DNA of 64,000 bases, taken from NCBI GenBank assembly GCA_026707325.1, contig JAPOXA010000206.1, positions 1 through 64,000 on the forward strand, in the 5' to 3' direction. Source of the stretch: Acidobacteriota bacterium. Lineage in GTDB: Bacteria > Acidobacteriota > Thermoanaerobaculia > Multivoradales > Multivoraceae. The first letter of the stretch is position 1. Every line of letters begins with the position of its first letter. The translations under genes and the position numbers were made by a program. The notes beneath the pieces were generated by a model. The model saw only the letters and a program-made list of their open reading frames with translations. It was not told where the DNA came from and searched no databases. Of this stretch, positions 53,021 to 61,106 are shown in pieces.

Positions 53021-53039
53021 GCCGGCCCCCGCGGCCGGC
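53021..53039 (+). terminator. Terminator-like hairpin after the PD-(D/E)XK gene
   Basis: A perfect 7-bp stem (GCCGGCC / GGCCGGC) with a 5-nt loop starts 12 bp after the stop at 53009. No T-tract. Confidence 0.45.
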
Positions 53040-53054
53040 GCAATTCTCCGGCCG

Positions 53055-53075
53055 CCCGCCGCGTCTGCCGGCGGG
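53055..53075 (-). terminator. Hairpin downstream of deoA
   Basis: A perfect 7-bp stem (CCCGCCG / CGGCGGG) with a 7-nt loop, about 100 bp after the deoA stop. It could end the minus-strand transcript. The rest of the 169-bp gap shows nothing else. Confidence 0.35.
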
Positions 53076-53178
53076 GAGGCGGGCGTGCCCAGTGGCCGGC
53101 CAGTTCCATACGCGTCCGCGCCGTGTGGGCGCGGCGTCTGTTCCGGCCTGATTCGAACCGCGTTGGTCTCCGCCCGCC

Positions 53179-54444
53179 CTACTCCATCACGGCTGGCGGC
53201 GGCTCGGTTTCCTCTCCGATGACGAGCGCCGCGGCGAACTCGCGCTGCAGCAGTTCAGGATCGCGGCGCACGTAGAGGCGGACGAGTTCCTGGCCGCGTT
53301 CGACTCTCTGGCCCAGTCGCACGTCGTAGCGGAGCGCGACGGCATGGTCGATCCTGTTCGGGTCCCGGTCCGGGCGGCAGGCGTCGGCGAAGGCGTTGCC
53401 GATGCGGCGGCAGTCGACGGCCTCCAGGAATCCCGACTCGGAGGCGGTGACGACGGCTTCGACCGGCGCCAGGTCGAGGGAGTCGACCCAGCCGGGTTCG
53501 GCGCCCTGCGCGTCGGCCCAGTCGACCAGCTTCTGCCGGGCGGCGCCGGAACCGATCGCCGAGTCCATGTCCCGCCGCGGGAGTTCCCGTCCCAACAGGC
53601 GGGCGGCCTTGCGGCAGATCGCGGCCACCACCTCGAGCAGCCGTGGGTCGCCGTCACCGGCGAGACAGTCCAGCGCTTCCCGCACTTCGGCCGCGTGGCC
53701 GACCCAGCGGCCCAGGGGCTGGTTCATGTCGCTCAGGACGTAGTCGGCCGGTGTGCCGCACGCGACGCTGATCTGGACCAGGCTCGAGGCCAGTTTGCGG
53801 GTGTCGCCGGCGTCCGGAAAGAAACCGCCGTTGCCGATCTTCACGTCGAACACGATCCCGGACGCTCCGAGCGCAAGTTTCTTGGACAGAATGCTGCCGA
53901 CGACAAGCGGAATCGAACTCACGGTCGACGTGCGGTCCCTCAGGCCGTAAAGACGTTTGTCGGCGGGTGCGATGCCGGCCGTGGCGATGCCGATCGCCAT
54001 GCCGAACCGGTCCAGCAGGTCGAGGGTGCCCGCCCGGTCAAGCTCCAGGCACACGCCGGGGATGCTCTCCAGTTTGTCGGCGGTGCCGCCGCTGTGGCCC
54101 AGGGAGCGGCCCGTCAGCTTGGCCGCCGGCACGCCGCAGGCGGCAAGCAACGGCAGCGCGATCAGACTGACCGTGTCGCCGACGCCGCCCGTGGAGTGCT
54201 TGTCGACCAAGGGACCGAAGTCCTCCGCAAGAGCCCATCGGTCGCCGGACTCGAGCATCGCCAGGGTCAGTTCCCGTGTCTCATCCCGGTCGAGCCCCCG
54301 CATCGCAGCGGCCATCAGGAAAGCGGCCAGGTGTACATCGGACCAGCTACCGGAGGCCGCACCGTCGACCACCGACCGCACTTCCGCCGCGGTCAGCGTC
54401 CGGCCCTCCCGCATCCGGTTCAGGATGTCGAAGGGCGTCGCCAT
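53179..54444 (-). CDS. deoA: Thymidine / pyrimidine-nucleoside phosphorylase
   Basis: 421-aa nucleoside phosphorylase that splits thymidine (or other pyrimidine nucleosides) with phosphate. The ATG at 54444 gives the normal start PFDILNRMREGRTLT. The phosphate-binding signature is LVDKHSTGGVGDTVSL near residue 80, followed by LTGRSLGHSGGTADKLESIPG and SKKLALGASGIVFDVKIGNGGF. Family, length and domain order are complete. It follows the TPR protein gene by 13 bp and is probably co-transcribed. Confidence 0.93.
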   Translation of the reverse strand: MATPFDILNRMREGRTLTAAEVRSVVDGAASGSWSDVHLAAFLMAAAMRGLDRDETRELTLAMLESGDRWALAEDFGPLVDKHSTGGVGDTVSLIALPLLAACGVPAAKLTGRSLGHSGGTADKLESIPGVCLELDRAGTLDLLDRFGMAIGIATAGIAPADKRLYGLRDRTSTVSSIPLVVGSILSKKLALGASGIVFDVKIGNGGFFPDAGDTRKLASSLVQISVACGTPADYVLSDMNQPLGRWVGHAAEVREALDCLAGDGDPRLLEVVAAICRKAARLLGRELPRRDMDSAIGSGAARQKLVDWADAQGAEPGWVDSLDLAPVEAVVTASESGFLEAVDCRRIGNAFADACRPDRDPNRIDHAVALRYDVRLGQRVERGQELVRLYVRRDPELLQREFAAALVIGEETEPPPAVME

Positions 54445-54457
54445 CGGGCTGCCCGCC

Positions 54458-55297
54458 CTACCCGCCGAACGCGAACGGCGACGCGCCCACCGCCTCGGGG
54501 CCGAGCTGCTGTCGGGCACGGATCGCGTACCCGCTATCCGGGAACTCGTTGACGACCCGCTGGAAGGTCTCGCGGGCACCGTCTTCGTCGCCGAGCTGCG
54601 CGAGAGTGACGGCCAGTTCGAACAGCAGGGCGTCCTTCGGCAGCGACGAGGACTCGGTCGCCACTGCACCGCGCAGGCTGGCGGCCAGTTCCTCGCCCCG
54701 CCCCTCGGCCCGATCCAGGCTGTAGAGGTTCAACTGCACGCCGATGCCCATCGCGTGATCGCGGCCCGCGGCTTCCAGGTAACCCGTCCACAGCTCCCGC
54801 GCCTTCGCCGTATCGCCGGAATCCGCCGCGATCCGCCCCAGGTAGACGGAAGCCAGCCTGCCGGACGAGGTCGAGCCGTAGCTTTCCCGCACGGCCTCGA
54901 GTTCCATCCTCGCGGCCGAGCGCCGTTCCGCCTCCGAGGCGAAGCTCAGACCGTCGCCATCGGTTTCGCTCCCAGCGGTCGTCGCTTCCGCCTCCTCCGC
55001 GGCACCCTCGCCCGGAGCGCTGTCGGAAGGCGTACCGAACAGGTCGTCGATCGCGTCCGTCGCCGGCTCGTCGATCGGCGCCCGGTAGACCTTGAGGGCC
55101 TCGCTGAGCTGGTAGCTGGCCTCCTTCTCCCGGCCATCCTGGTAGTTCAGGAACAGTACGACTCCGACGACGACCGCGATCACCACCACGACGCCCATCA
55201 GGATCTGTCGCACGTGCTCCGCGAACCACGTGGAAGCCGAGAAGACGGCCTCCCGCACCTCGTCGCGCCGTATCTCGTCTCGTGTCAAACGGCTCAT
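54458..55297 (-). CDS. Membrane-anchored tetratricopeptide-repeat protein
   Basis: 279-aa protein with a cytoplasmic N-terminus (TRDEIRRDEVREAV), one transmembrane segment (about residues 34-52, ILMGVVVVIAVVVGVVLFL) and a periplasmic domain. TPR-like helices are seen around residues 60-80 and again from about 140 to the end (DTAKARELWTGYLEAAG; DGARETFQRVVNEFPDSGYA). An acidic low-complexity stretch lies between. The layout resembles YfgM-type proteins that help secreted proteins fold. It is not conserved enough in sequence to be sure. Confidence 0.65.
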   Translation of the reverse strand: MSRLTRDEIRRDEVREAVFSASTWFAEHVRQILMGVVVVIAVVVGVVLFLNYQDGREKEASYQLSEALKVYRAPIDEPATDAIDDLFGTPSDSAPGEGAAEEAEATTAGSETDGDGLSFASEAERRSAARMELEAVRESYGSTSSGRLASVYLGRIAADSGDTAKARELWTGYLEAAGRDHAMGIGVQLNLYSLDRAEGRGEELAASLRGAVATESSSLPKDALLFELAVTLAQLGDEDGARETFQRVVNEFPDSGYAIRARQQLGPEAVGASPFAFGG

Positions 55298-55442
55298 ACC
55301 GCATCCCCTCCGAAGCGCGAAACACTAGCAGCCCAACCCGCGGACACGCGAGATGCGCGGCCCTGTGGCACACTTGGCTACCGGCCCCGGAAGCGAAGGG
55401 CCGCGCTACCGACACGGCACGCAAACCACTGGAGCACCCAAG

Positions 55443-55628
55443 ATGCCCACCCTTGGAATCGGCGAACTCCTGATCGTCCTTGCGATCGTCGTCCTGATCT
55501 TCGGCGCAAGCCGCATTCCGAAGCTGGCGGGCGGCCTGGGCAGCGGCATCCGCAACTTCAAGCAGGGCCTGAAGGGACCGGACGAGGACGAGGCCGAAGA
55601 CAAGCCCAAGCGCGAGATCGAAGAGTAG
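55443..55628 (+). CDS. tatA: Twin-arginine translocase subunit TatA
   Basis: 61-aa TatA/E protein. The N-terminal membrane helix GELLIVLAIVVLIFGASRIPKL is at residues 7-28, with the conserved Glu/Phe-Gly hinge. The amphipathic helix GGLGSGIRNFKQGLK follows, and the tail is acidic and Lys-rich. The ATG at 55443 is chosen over the longer frame because homology begins there. It forms the pore for folded proteins such as the sulfatase at 268. TatB and TatC are not in the window. The tRNA region lies just downstream. Confidence 0.92.
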   Translation: MPTLGIGELLIVLAIVVLIFGASRIPKLAGGLGSGIRNFKQGLKGPDEDEAEDKPKREIEE

Positions 55629-55650
55629 CGAGGCCTGGTGCGCCTGGCTG

Positions 55651-55729
55651 TGGTGCGCCTGGAGGGACTCGAACCCCCTTGCCTGCTGATTGGGAATCCC
55701 TGTCGCGCCATCCGCTGAGATGCAGGCTG
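55651..55729 (-). pseudogene. Degenerate tRNA copy next to tRNA-Arg
   Basis: This 79-bp stretch aligns with the neighbouring tRNA-Arg gene. The first 28 bp on the plus strand (3' acceptor strand with CCA, T arm) are identical in both. The D arm, the anticodon stem and the 5' acceptor strand do not pair; the loop would read CCC. A further short copy of the 3' end (TGGTGCGCCTGG) is at 55637-55648. It is a decayed tandem duplicate or a tRNA-like fragment of the kind left by site-specific integration. Confidence 0.65.
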
Positions 55730-55806
55730 TGGTGCGCCTGGAGGGACTCGAACCCCCGACCTGCGGATTAGGAATCCGCCGCTCTATCCGGCTGAGCTAC
55801 AGGCGC
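55730..55806 (-). tRNA. tRNA-Arg (anticodon CCT)
   Basis: A full cloverleaf folds on the minus strand. The acceptor stem GCGCCTG pairs with CAGGCGC, the discriminator is A and CCA is encoded. The D loop is normal, the anticodon stem GCGGA/TCCGC encloses a loop TTCCTAA with anticodon CCT, and a T arm with GTTCGAGTC follows. It reads AGG codons. It lies between convergent tatA and apt. Confidence 0.93.
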
Positions 55807-55858
55807 CCTGGAACGTGGCCGCGACGCTGACCGTCCGCGCGGCAACCGTCGAAGGATC

Positions 55859-56395
55859 TCAGTATCGGACCAGGGATTCAACCACTTCGTATCCATCGAG
55901 CCGGCGGCGTCCGTCCAGGTAGGTCAGCTCGACGACGAACCCGATCGCGTCGACCGTTCCGCCGACGGACTCGATCAGGTCCGCCGCTGCCTTCGCGGTG
56001 CCGCCCGTCGCCAGCAGGTCGTCGACCAGGACGACGCGCTCGCCGGCGGCGACGCCGTCGATGTGCATCTCCAGGGTGTCGCGGCCGTACTCGAGTTCGT
56101 AGCTGCGCGAGGCCGTCTCGGCCGGCAGTTTCCCCGGCTTGCGCACCGGCACGAAACCGACGTTCAGCCGGTTTGCCACCAGCGGGCCGAAGATGAACCC
56201 CCGCGCCTCGATTCCCACCACCTGCTCGATATGCCGGCCGGCAAACCTCTCCGCGAGGCGGTCCGCGGTCTCGCGCAGCGCCGCCGGGTCCTTGAGCAGC
56301 GTCGTGATGTCCTTGTACAGGATTCCCGGCTTGGGAAAGTCGGGGACTTCCCGGATCCGCTCCTTCAGCCACAATGCCGAGTCCTTCCCGCTCAA
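55859..56395 (-). CDS. apt: Adenine phosphoribosyltransferase
   Basis: 178-aa purine-salvage enzyme that makes AMP from adenine and PRPP. Family segments are [17 protein letters not shown] near residue 20, [12 protein letters not shown], and the PRPP-binding loop [17 protein letters not shown]. Length is typical. It follows pcm by 13 bp on the minus strand, and the methylthioadenosine phosphorylase in the same operon (57901) would supply adenine, so the two may form a salvage route. Confidence 0.95.
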   Translation of the reverse strand: MSGKDSALWLKERIREVPDFPKPGILYKDITTLLKDPAALRETADRLAERFAGRHIEQVVGIEARGFIFGPLVANRLNVGFVPVRKPGKLPAETASRSYELEYGRDTLEMHIDGVAAGERVVLVDDLLATGGTAKAAADLIESVGGTVDAIGFVVELTYLDGRRRLDGYEVVESLVRY

Positions 56396-56408
56396 GATTC
56401 CTCCTCGG

Positions 56409-57095
56409 CTACTGGGCCGCCTCGACCTTCGTCTTCCAACCGTGGCGGCCGATCAACGGCACGAAGCGCACCGCCTCGCCGAGCTGGCGGGTGACCGTTC
56501 CGTTGCCGTGCTTCTGGTAGGCGACGAGGCGCTGTTCGTGGCGGTCGCCCTCAGGGATGAGAAGACGCCCGCCCGGCGCCAGTTGCTCGAGAAGCGAATC
56601 CGGCGCCCGCGGCGCGGCGGCGGCCACCAGTATCCGGTCGAATGGGGCCTCGGCGCTCCAGCCGACCGTGCCGTCGAAGACCTGGACCTTGACGTTCGGC
56701 AGCTCGAGTGCCTGGATCCGGCCGATCGCTTCCCGCGCCAACCGGCCCACGCGCTCGATGCTGTAGACCCGGTGCGCCAGCAGGGCCAGGATCGCCGTCT
56801 GGTAGCCGGAGCCGGTGCCGATCTCCAGCACGGAGTCGTCCTCCCGCACGCCCAGATCCTCGGTCATGCGCGCCACCACGTACGGCTGGGAGATCGTCTG
56901 CTCGCAGCCGATCGGCAGCGCGTGGTCGCCATACGCGTCATTGACCAGATGCTCGGGCACGAACAGGTGGCGCGGCACCCGCTCGAACGCGGCGATCACA
57001 CGCTCCTCCCGCAGGCCGCCCCGTTCGACCAGGTCCGCCACCATGCGGCGGCGGGCATAGGCGTAGCCGCCCGGACCGGCCGCCTGCGTCTTCAA
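56409..57095 (-). CDS. pcm: Protein-L-isoaspartate O-methyltransferase
   Basis: 228-aa SAM-dependent enzyme that repairs isoaspartyl residues. The N-terminal helix region has [21 protein letters not shown], then [13 protein letters not shown], and the SAM-binding site is [19 protein letters not shown] (about residue 85). It overlaps surE by 4 bp; the surE-pcm pair is common in Gram-negative bacteria and linked to stress survival. The C-terminus [11 protein letters not shown] is also conserved. Confidence 0.94.
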   Translation of the reverse strand: MKTQAAGPGGYAYARRRMVADLVERGGLREERVIAAFERVPRHLFVPEHLVNDAYGDHALPIGCEQTISQPYVVARMTEDLGVREDDSVLEIGTGSGYQTAILALLAHRVYSIERVGRLAREAIGRIQALELPNVKVQVFDGTVGWSAEAPFDRILVAAAAPRAPDSLLEQLAPGGRLLIPEGDRHEQRLVAYQKHGNGTVTRQLGEAVRFVPLIGRHGWKTKVEAAQ

Positions 57096-57874
57096 CCCAG
57101 TGCTCCCGCGAGACGGGGCAGGACCCCGTCGCCGGCATCCAGCGACTCTCGGTCCGTCAGGTCGGCGGTGAGCGGAGTGATCGAGATGAAGCCGTCCCTG
57201 ATCGCCGCCGCATCCGTGTCGTCGAGGCGCTCCGGATCCGGCTTGCCGACGATCCAGTACATCGTGCCGCCCCGCGGATCCGCCTGTTCGACGACCGTGT
57301 TGCGGTATGGCCGACGGCCAAGCCGCGCGACCCTGACCCCGCGGGGCGGGTCGAACGGGAAGTTCACGTTGAGCAGCATGCGCTCGGGAATCCCCTGCTC
57401 GACCAGGGAGACGATCGCGCGGGCCGCCAGCGCCGCGGCACGCTCCATGTCGGCGCGCCGGGCCTTCCTGTACTCCTGGGAGAAGGCGACCGCCGGCACG
57501 CCGGCCAGCCGCCCCTCGAGCGCCGCGCCCACCGTGCCGCTGTGGGTCACGTCGTCGCCCAGGTTGACCCCCATGTTGACGCCCGAAACGAGCAGGTCGG
57601 GAGGCCGGTCAAGCAGCGAGTGAACCGCCAGGTTGACGCAATCGGAGGGCGTGCCGTCGACCGCGAACCAGCCCTCCCGCACCCGCCTGGCGCGCAACGG
57701 CCGGAACAGGGTCAGCGCCTGACTGCAACCGCTCTGTTCGCGTTCCGGGGCCACCACGTCGTAGGCGATCGCCCCCCCGGGGGTCGGCGCTCTGTCGAGG
57801 GCCGCGGCAAGACAGCGCAGACCAGGCGCATCGACGCCGTCGTCATTCGTCAGGAGCAGTCTGATGGCGCTCAT
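57092..57874 (-). CDS. surE: 5'/3'-nucleotidase SurE
   Basis: 260-aa metal-dependent nucleotidase. The metal site is formed by the Asp pair in LLTNDDGVDAPGL (residues 11-12), and SGVNMGVNLGDDVTHSGTVGAA carries the conserved Ser, Asn and His. Family and length are normal. It is coupled to pcm. The start at 57874 is 26 bp after the phosphorylase gene stop. Confidence 0.94.
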   Translation of the reverse strand: MSAIRLLLTNDDGVDAPGLRCLAAALDRAPTPGGAIAYDVVAPEREQSGCSQALTLFRPLRARRVREGWFAVDGTPSDCVNLAVHSLLDRPPDLLVSGVNMGVNLGDDVTHSGTVGAALEGRLAGVPAVAFSQEYRKARRADMERAAALAARAIVSLVEQGIPERMLLNVNFPFDPPRGVRVARLGRRPYRNTVVEQADPRGGTMYWIVGKPDPERLDDTDAAAIRDGFISITPLTADLTDRESLDAGDGVLPRLAGALG

Positions 57875-57900
57875 CGGCTCAGGTTCCCTCCCCGAACCGC

Positions 57901-58800
57901 TCAGTCGTCACTGCGATCGTCGCCCAGGAGGCGGCCGACGATCGGCTCCAGATCGCGCAACACGGACGCCGGAACGACCGCCGGATCGGTGATCAGGGCG
58001 TGCTCGAGCGCGTTCACGCAGGGACACGCTCCGGCCCCCCGACGCTCAACCGGCAACGACTCGACGATCCGGGCCACAGCGGCCTGGGCGGTGCGCGCGT
58101 TCTGCCGCAGAACCGCGAGCACGGCCTCGACCGTCACGTCCTCTTCCTCCTCGTGCCAGCAGTCGTAGTCCGTGATCAGGGCCAGGGTCGCGTAGCAGAT
58201 CTCCGCCTCGCGGGCGAGCTTCGCCTCCTGCAGGTTCGTCATGCCGATCACGTCCGCGCCCCAGCCCCTGTACATCATGGACTCGGCGCGGGTCGAGAAC
58301 TGAGGGCCCTCCATGCACACGTAGACGCCGCCGCGATGGACCACCGCCCCGGCCGCGACCGACTGATCGGCGCAGACCTCCGACAGCCGCGGACAGATCG
58401 GATCGGCGAAGGCGACGTGGGCCGCCAGCCCGTTGCCGAAGAAGGTGTCCGGCCGGTGCCGGGTACGGTCGATGAACTGGTCCGGCACCACGATGTGGGT
58501 CGGCTGGTAGCGCCGCCTCAGAGAACCGACCGCGGAAAGCGAGATCAGCCGCTCCACGCCCAAGGTCTTGAAGGCGTAGATGTTGGCGCGGAAGTTCAGT
58601 TCGCTGGGCAGGATGCGGTGGCCGCGGCCGTGCCGCGCCAGAAAGGCGACGGGCCGGCCCCGCAGTTCCCCGAGCACGAAGACCTCCGAGGGGCTTCCGA
58701 ACGGCGTCTCGATCCGCCTCTCCTCGCGAACCTCGAGTTCCTCCATGCCGTACAGGCCGGAGCCGCCGATGATCCCGATCGGACGCGCGTCAACGCTCAC
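57901..58800 (-). CDS. mtnP: S-methyl-5'-thioadenosine phosphorylase
   Basis: 299-aa phosphorylase that splits methylthioadenosine into adenine and methylthioribose-1-phosphate. The opening IGIIGGSGLYGMEEL, the phosphate site in ARHGRGHRILPSELN, and YVCMEGPQFSTRAES followed by GMTNLQEAKLARE all match the MTAP group of nucleoside phosphorylases. It overlaps the oxidoreductase gene upstream by 4 bp. The C-terminal 40 residues are less conserved. It could provide adenine to Apt. Confidence 0.9.
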   Translation of the reverse strand: MSVDARPIGIIGGSGLYGMEELEVREERRIETPFGSPSEVFVLGELRGRPVAFLARHGRGHRILPSELNFRANIYAFKTLGVERLISLSAVGSLRRRYQPTHIVVPDQFIDRTRHRPDTFFGNGLAAHVAFADPICPRLSEVCADQSVAAGAVVHRGGVYVCMEGPQFSTRAESMMYRGWGADVIGMTNLQEAKLAREAEICYATLALITDYDCWHEEEEDVTVEAVLAVLRQNARTAQAAVARIVESLPVERRGAGACPCVNALEHALITDPAVVPASVLRDLEPIVGRLLGDDRSDD

Positions 58801-59786
58801 GCCCCGGCGCCCCCGGCAATCGTCGAGTTCACGAGGAGAGCCGTCTCAAGCGCCCGCCGGCCGGCCGCGCCGTTGACGAACGGTGTTTCGCCGCTGGCGC
58901 AGCGGTCGAGAAACGCCTCGAGCTCGTGCCGCAACGGCTCGCCGCCCTCGACCTCGAGATCGGCGGCCAGGATCCGCCCCGCCGGCCCGCCGGCCGACAC
59001 CGGATCTCCGCCGTCAGCCGCCTCTTCGCCGCGCACGCGCCGGGCGCCTCGCACCGTCTGCTCCTGGTAGTCGAGCGAGAAGTAGCGGTCCTCGAAGAAC
59101 ACCCGCAACTGGCGCACGCGTTCGGCCGAGACCCGTGACGCGGTCAGGTTCGCCACGCAGCCGGATTCGAGCTCGATCCGCGCGTCGGCGATGTCGACCC
59201 GGTCCGACAGGACATCGATGCCGACCGCCCGCACTTCCCGCACCGGACTCGGGTCGAGGGCGTGGAGGATCTGCAGGTCGTGAATCATCAGGTCGAGGAC
59301 GACGTCCACATCCAGGCTGCGCGGACTGAACGGCGACATCCGTTCGACTTCGACGAAGCGGGGCTCGAGCCCCAGTGACAGCACTTCCTGGACGGCGGGA
59401 TTGTAGAACTCGACATGCCCCACCGCCAGGACGACGCCTCGGGACGCGGCCGCCGCGATCAGCGCGTCCGCCTGGTCGAGATCCGCCGCGATCGGCTTCT
59501 CCACGAGCACGTGAATGCCGGCCTCGATCAGGCGCTCCGACACCTCCAGGTGATCGACGGTCGGCACCGCGACGACGGCCACGTCCACGGCGTTCAGAAT
59601 CTCGTCGATCCCGGCCGCGACGGACGCGCCATGCTCGAGCGCGGCGCCTTCGGCCCGCGCCGGATCCGCGTCGACCACGAGCACCGAACCCGGCCCCAGA
59701 AGGCGGGCCAGGAGGCGCACATGGTGGCGCCCCATCGCGCCCGCGCCGATCACGGCGGCCCGGACGGTCTCGATCCCCTCCTTCAC
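58797..59786 (-). CDS. Gfo/Idh/MocA oxidoreductase, GnnA-like
   Basis: 329-aa NAD(P)-dependent sugar oxidoreductase. The Rossmann motif is VIGAGAMGRHHVRLL (about residues 12-26), the catalytic Lys is in VEKPIA, and DVVLDLMIHDLQIL is conserved. It lies directly after lpxA (4-bp overlap). In organisms that make 2,3-diamino lipid A, GnnA, which oxidises UDP-GlcNAc at C3, is encoded beside lpxA. That makes a GnnA role plausible here. No GnnB transaminase is in the window, so the assignment is an inference. Confidence 0.75.
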   Translation of the reverse strand: MKEGIETVRAAVIGAGAMGRHHVRLLARLLGPGSVLVVDADPARAEGAALEHGASVAAGIDEILNAVDVAVVAVPTVDHLEVSERLIEAGIHVLVEKPIAADLDQADALIAAAASRGVVLAVGHVEFYNPAVQEVLSLGLEPRFVEVERMSPFSPRSLDVDVVLDLMIHDLQILHALDPSPVREVRAVGIDVLSDRVDIADARIELESGCVANLTASRVSAERVRQLRVFFEDRYFSLDYQEQTVRGARRVRGEEAADGGDPVSAGGPAGRILAADLEVEGGEPLRHELEAFLDRCASGETPFVNGAAGRRALETALLVNSTIAGGAGA

Positions 59787-60595
59787 GACCGGGCGCCGCG
59801 GGAACCGCGCCGTGCCGAGCGGATGAAGCCCCGGTCGGAACTCCGGATGAAGCCGATCAGGGCATCGACATCGGCGTGGCCGGCGTGCTCGGCGTCGAGT
59901 TCTTCGAGGGCCTGGGTCGTGTTCCTCCGCGAACGGGTGAGCACCCGCACGGCCCGCTCGATCGAGCGGATGTCCTCCGCCGACTTGCCCTTGCGCTCGA
60001 GTCCGATGCGGTTGACGCCCATGCAGGTCGGCTTGATCCCGACCGTGATGCAGAACGGCAGCGCGTCCATCGTGATCACGGAGTAGCCGCCGATGTAGGC
60101 GTGCCGACCCACCCGGCAGAACTGGTGGACGGCCGAGAAAGCGCCGATCGTGGCGTCGTCCTCGACCTCCACGTGACCGGCCAGGGTGCCACCGTTCGTG
60201 AACACCGTCCGGCTGCCGACCTGACTGTCGTGGCCGACGTGGGTCTGCGTCATGAACAGGTTGTCGTCGCCGATGCGGGTGATGCCGCCGCCGAACGCCG
60301 TGCCCCGGTTGACCGTCGAGAACTCGCGGAACTGGTTGCGGTCGCCGACCACGAGCCGGCTCGACTCGCCCTCGTACTTGAGGTCCTGCGGGTCGAATCC
60401 GACCGCGGCGTAGGGAAAAACCCGGTTGGCCCGTCCCAGAACCGTGTCGCCGAGGACCGTCGCGTGCGAGCCGATCTCCGTGTCTTCGCCGATCCGGACG
60501 CCGGCCCCGATCACCGCATAGGCGCCGACGACCACGCCATCGCCCAGGTCGGCCGATCGATCGACGACCGCCGTCTCGTGGATTCTCGACGTCAT
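59783..60595 (-). CDS. lpxA: Acyl-ACP:UDP-N-acetylglucosamine O-acyltransferase
   Basis: 270-aa left-handed beta-helix acyltransferase, first step of lipid A synthesis. Hexapeptide repeats run from residue 3 to about 190, and the catalytic His is in THVGHDSQVG. The start is chosen at ATG 60595 (MTSRIHETAVV), since the upstream frame does not fit. A C-terminal helical domain has GVNRIGLERKGKSAEDI. The last 20 residues are basic and low in complexity. It follows fabZ by 25 bp. Confidence 0.94.
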   Translation of the reverse strand: MTSRIHETAVVDRSADLGDGVVVGAYAVIGAGVRIGEDTEIGSHATVLGDTVLGRANRVFPYAAVGFDPQDLKYEGESSRLVVGDRNQFREFSTVNRGTAFGGGITRIGDDNLFMTQTHVGHDSQVGSRTVFTNGGTLAGHVEVEDDATIGAFSAVHQFCRVGRHAYIGGYSVITMDALPFCITVGIKPTCMGVNRIGLERKGKSAEDIRSIERAVRVLTRSRRNTTQALEELDAEHAGHADVDALIGFIRSSDRGFIRSARRGSRGARS

Positions 60596-60620
60596 GGTCC
60601 GCGCCGCGGTCCGCGGTCCT

Positions 60621-61106
60621 TCAGGGCGCCACCATGGTGGACGTGCAGACGGCCTCCACCGCGAGCTCCCCGTCGACCGTGGCCCGACCCCGGAAGCGGG
60701 AGTGGACGGTGCGCAGGCGCAGGGACTCCACCTCCATCCGCAGTTGGTCACCGGGAACGACGGGACGGCGGAAGCGGGCCCTCTCGATGCCGGAAAAGAA
60801 GAGCACCCGGCGGTCCCGGTCCTCGATCTCGTGCAGCAGCAGCAGGCCCGCGGTCTGCGCCATCGCCTCGATCACCAGGACTCCGGGCATGATCGGATTC
60901 CCCGGGAAGTGCCCGTCGAAGAACGGCTCGTTGCGGGTCACGTTCTTGATCGCCACCACCCGCTTTCCCGGCACCAGCTCCAGCACGCGGTCCACCAGGA
61001 GGATCGGATAGCGGTGCGGCAGTACGCTCGCGATCCAGCGCGAGTCGAACGGTCCGAGCGGAGCGCGCACGGCGGCGCTGCCGGTCCTCTCCCGTTCCTT
61101 GCTCAC
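60621..61106 (-). CDS. fabZ: 3-hydroxyacyl-ACP dehydratase FabZ
   Basis: 161-aa hot-dog-fold dehydratase of fatty acid synthesis. The catalytic His is in FFDGHFPGNPIMPGV, followed by the Glu in LVIEAMAQTAG, the signature of FabZ. Family and length are normal. It sits between lpxD and lpxA as in many Gram-negative bacteria and overlaps lpxD by 4 bp. Confidence 0.95.
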   Translation of the reverse strand: MSKERERTGSAAVRAPLGPFDSRWIASVLPHRYPILLVDRVLELVPGKRVVAIKNVTRNEPFFDGHFPGNPIMPGVLVIEAMAQTAGLLLLHEIEDRDRRVLFFSGIERARFRRPVVPGDQLRMEVESLRLRTVHSRFRGRATVDGELAVEAVCTSTMVAP

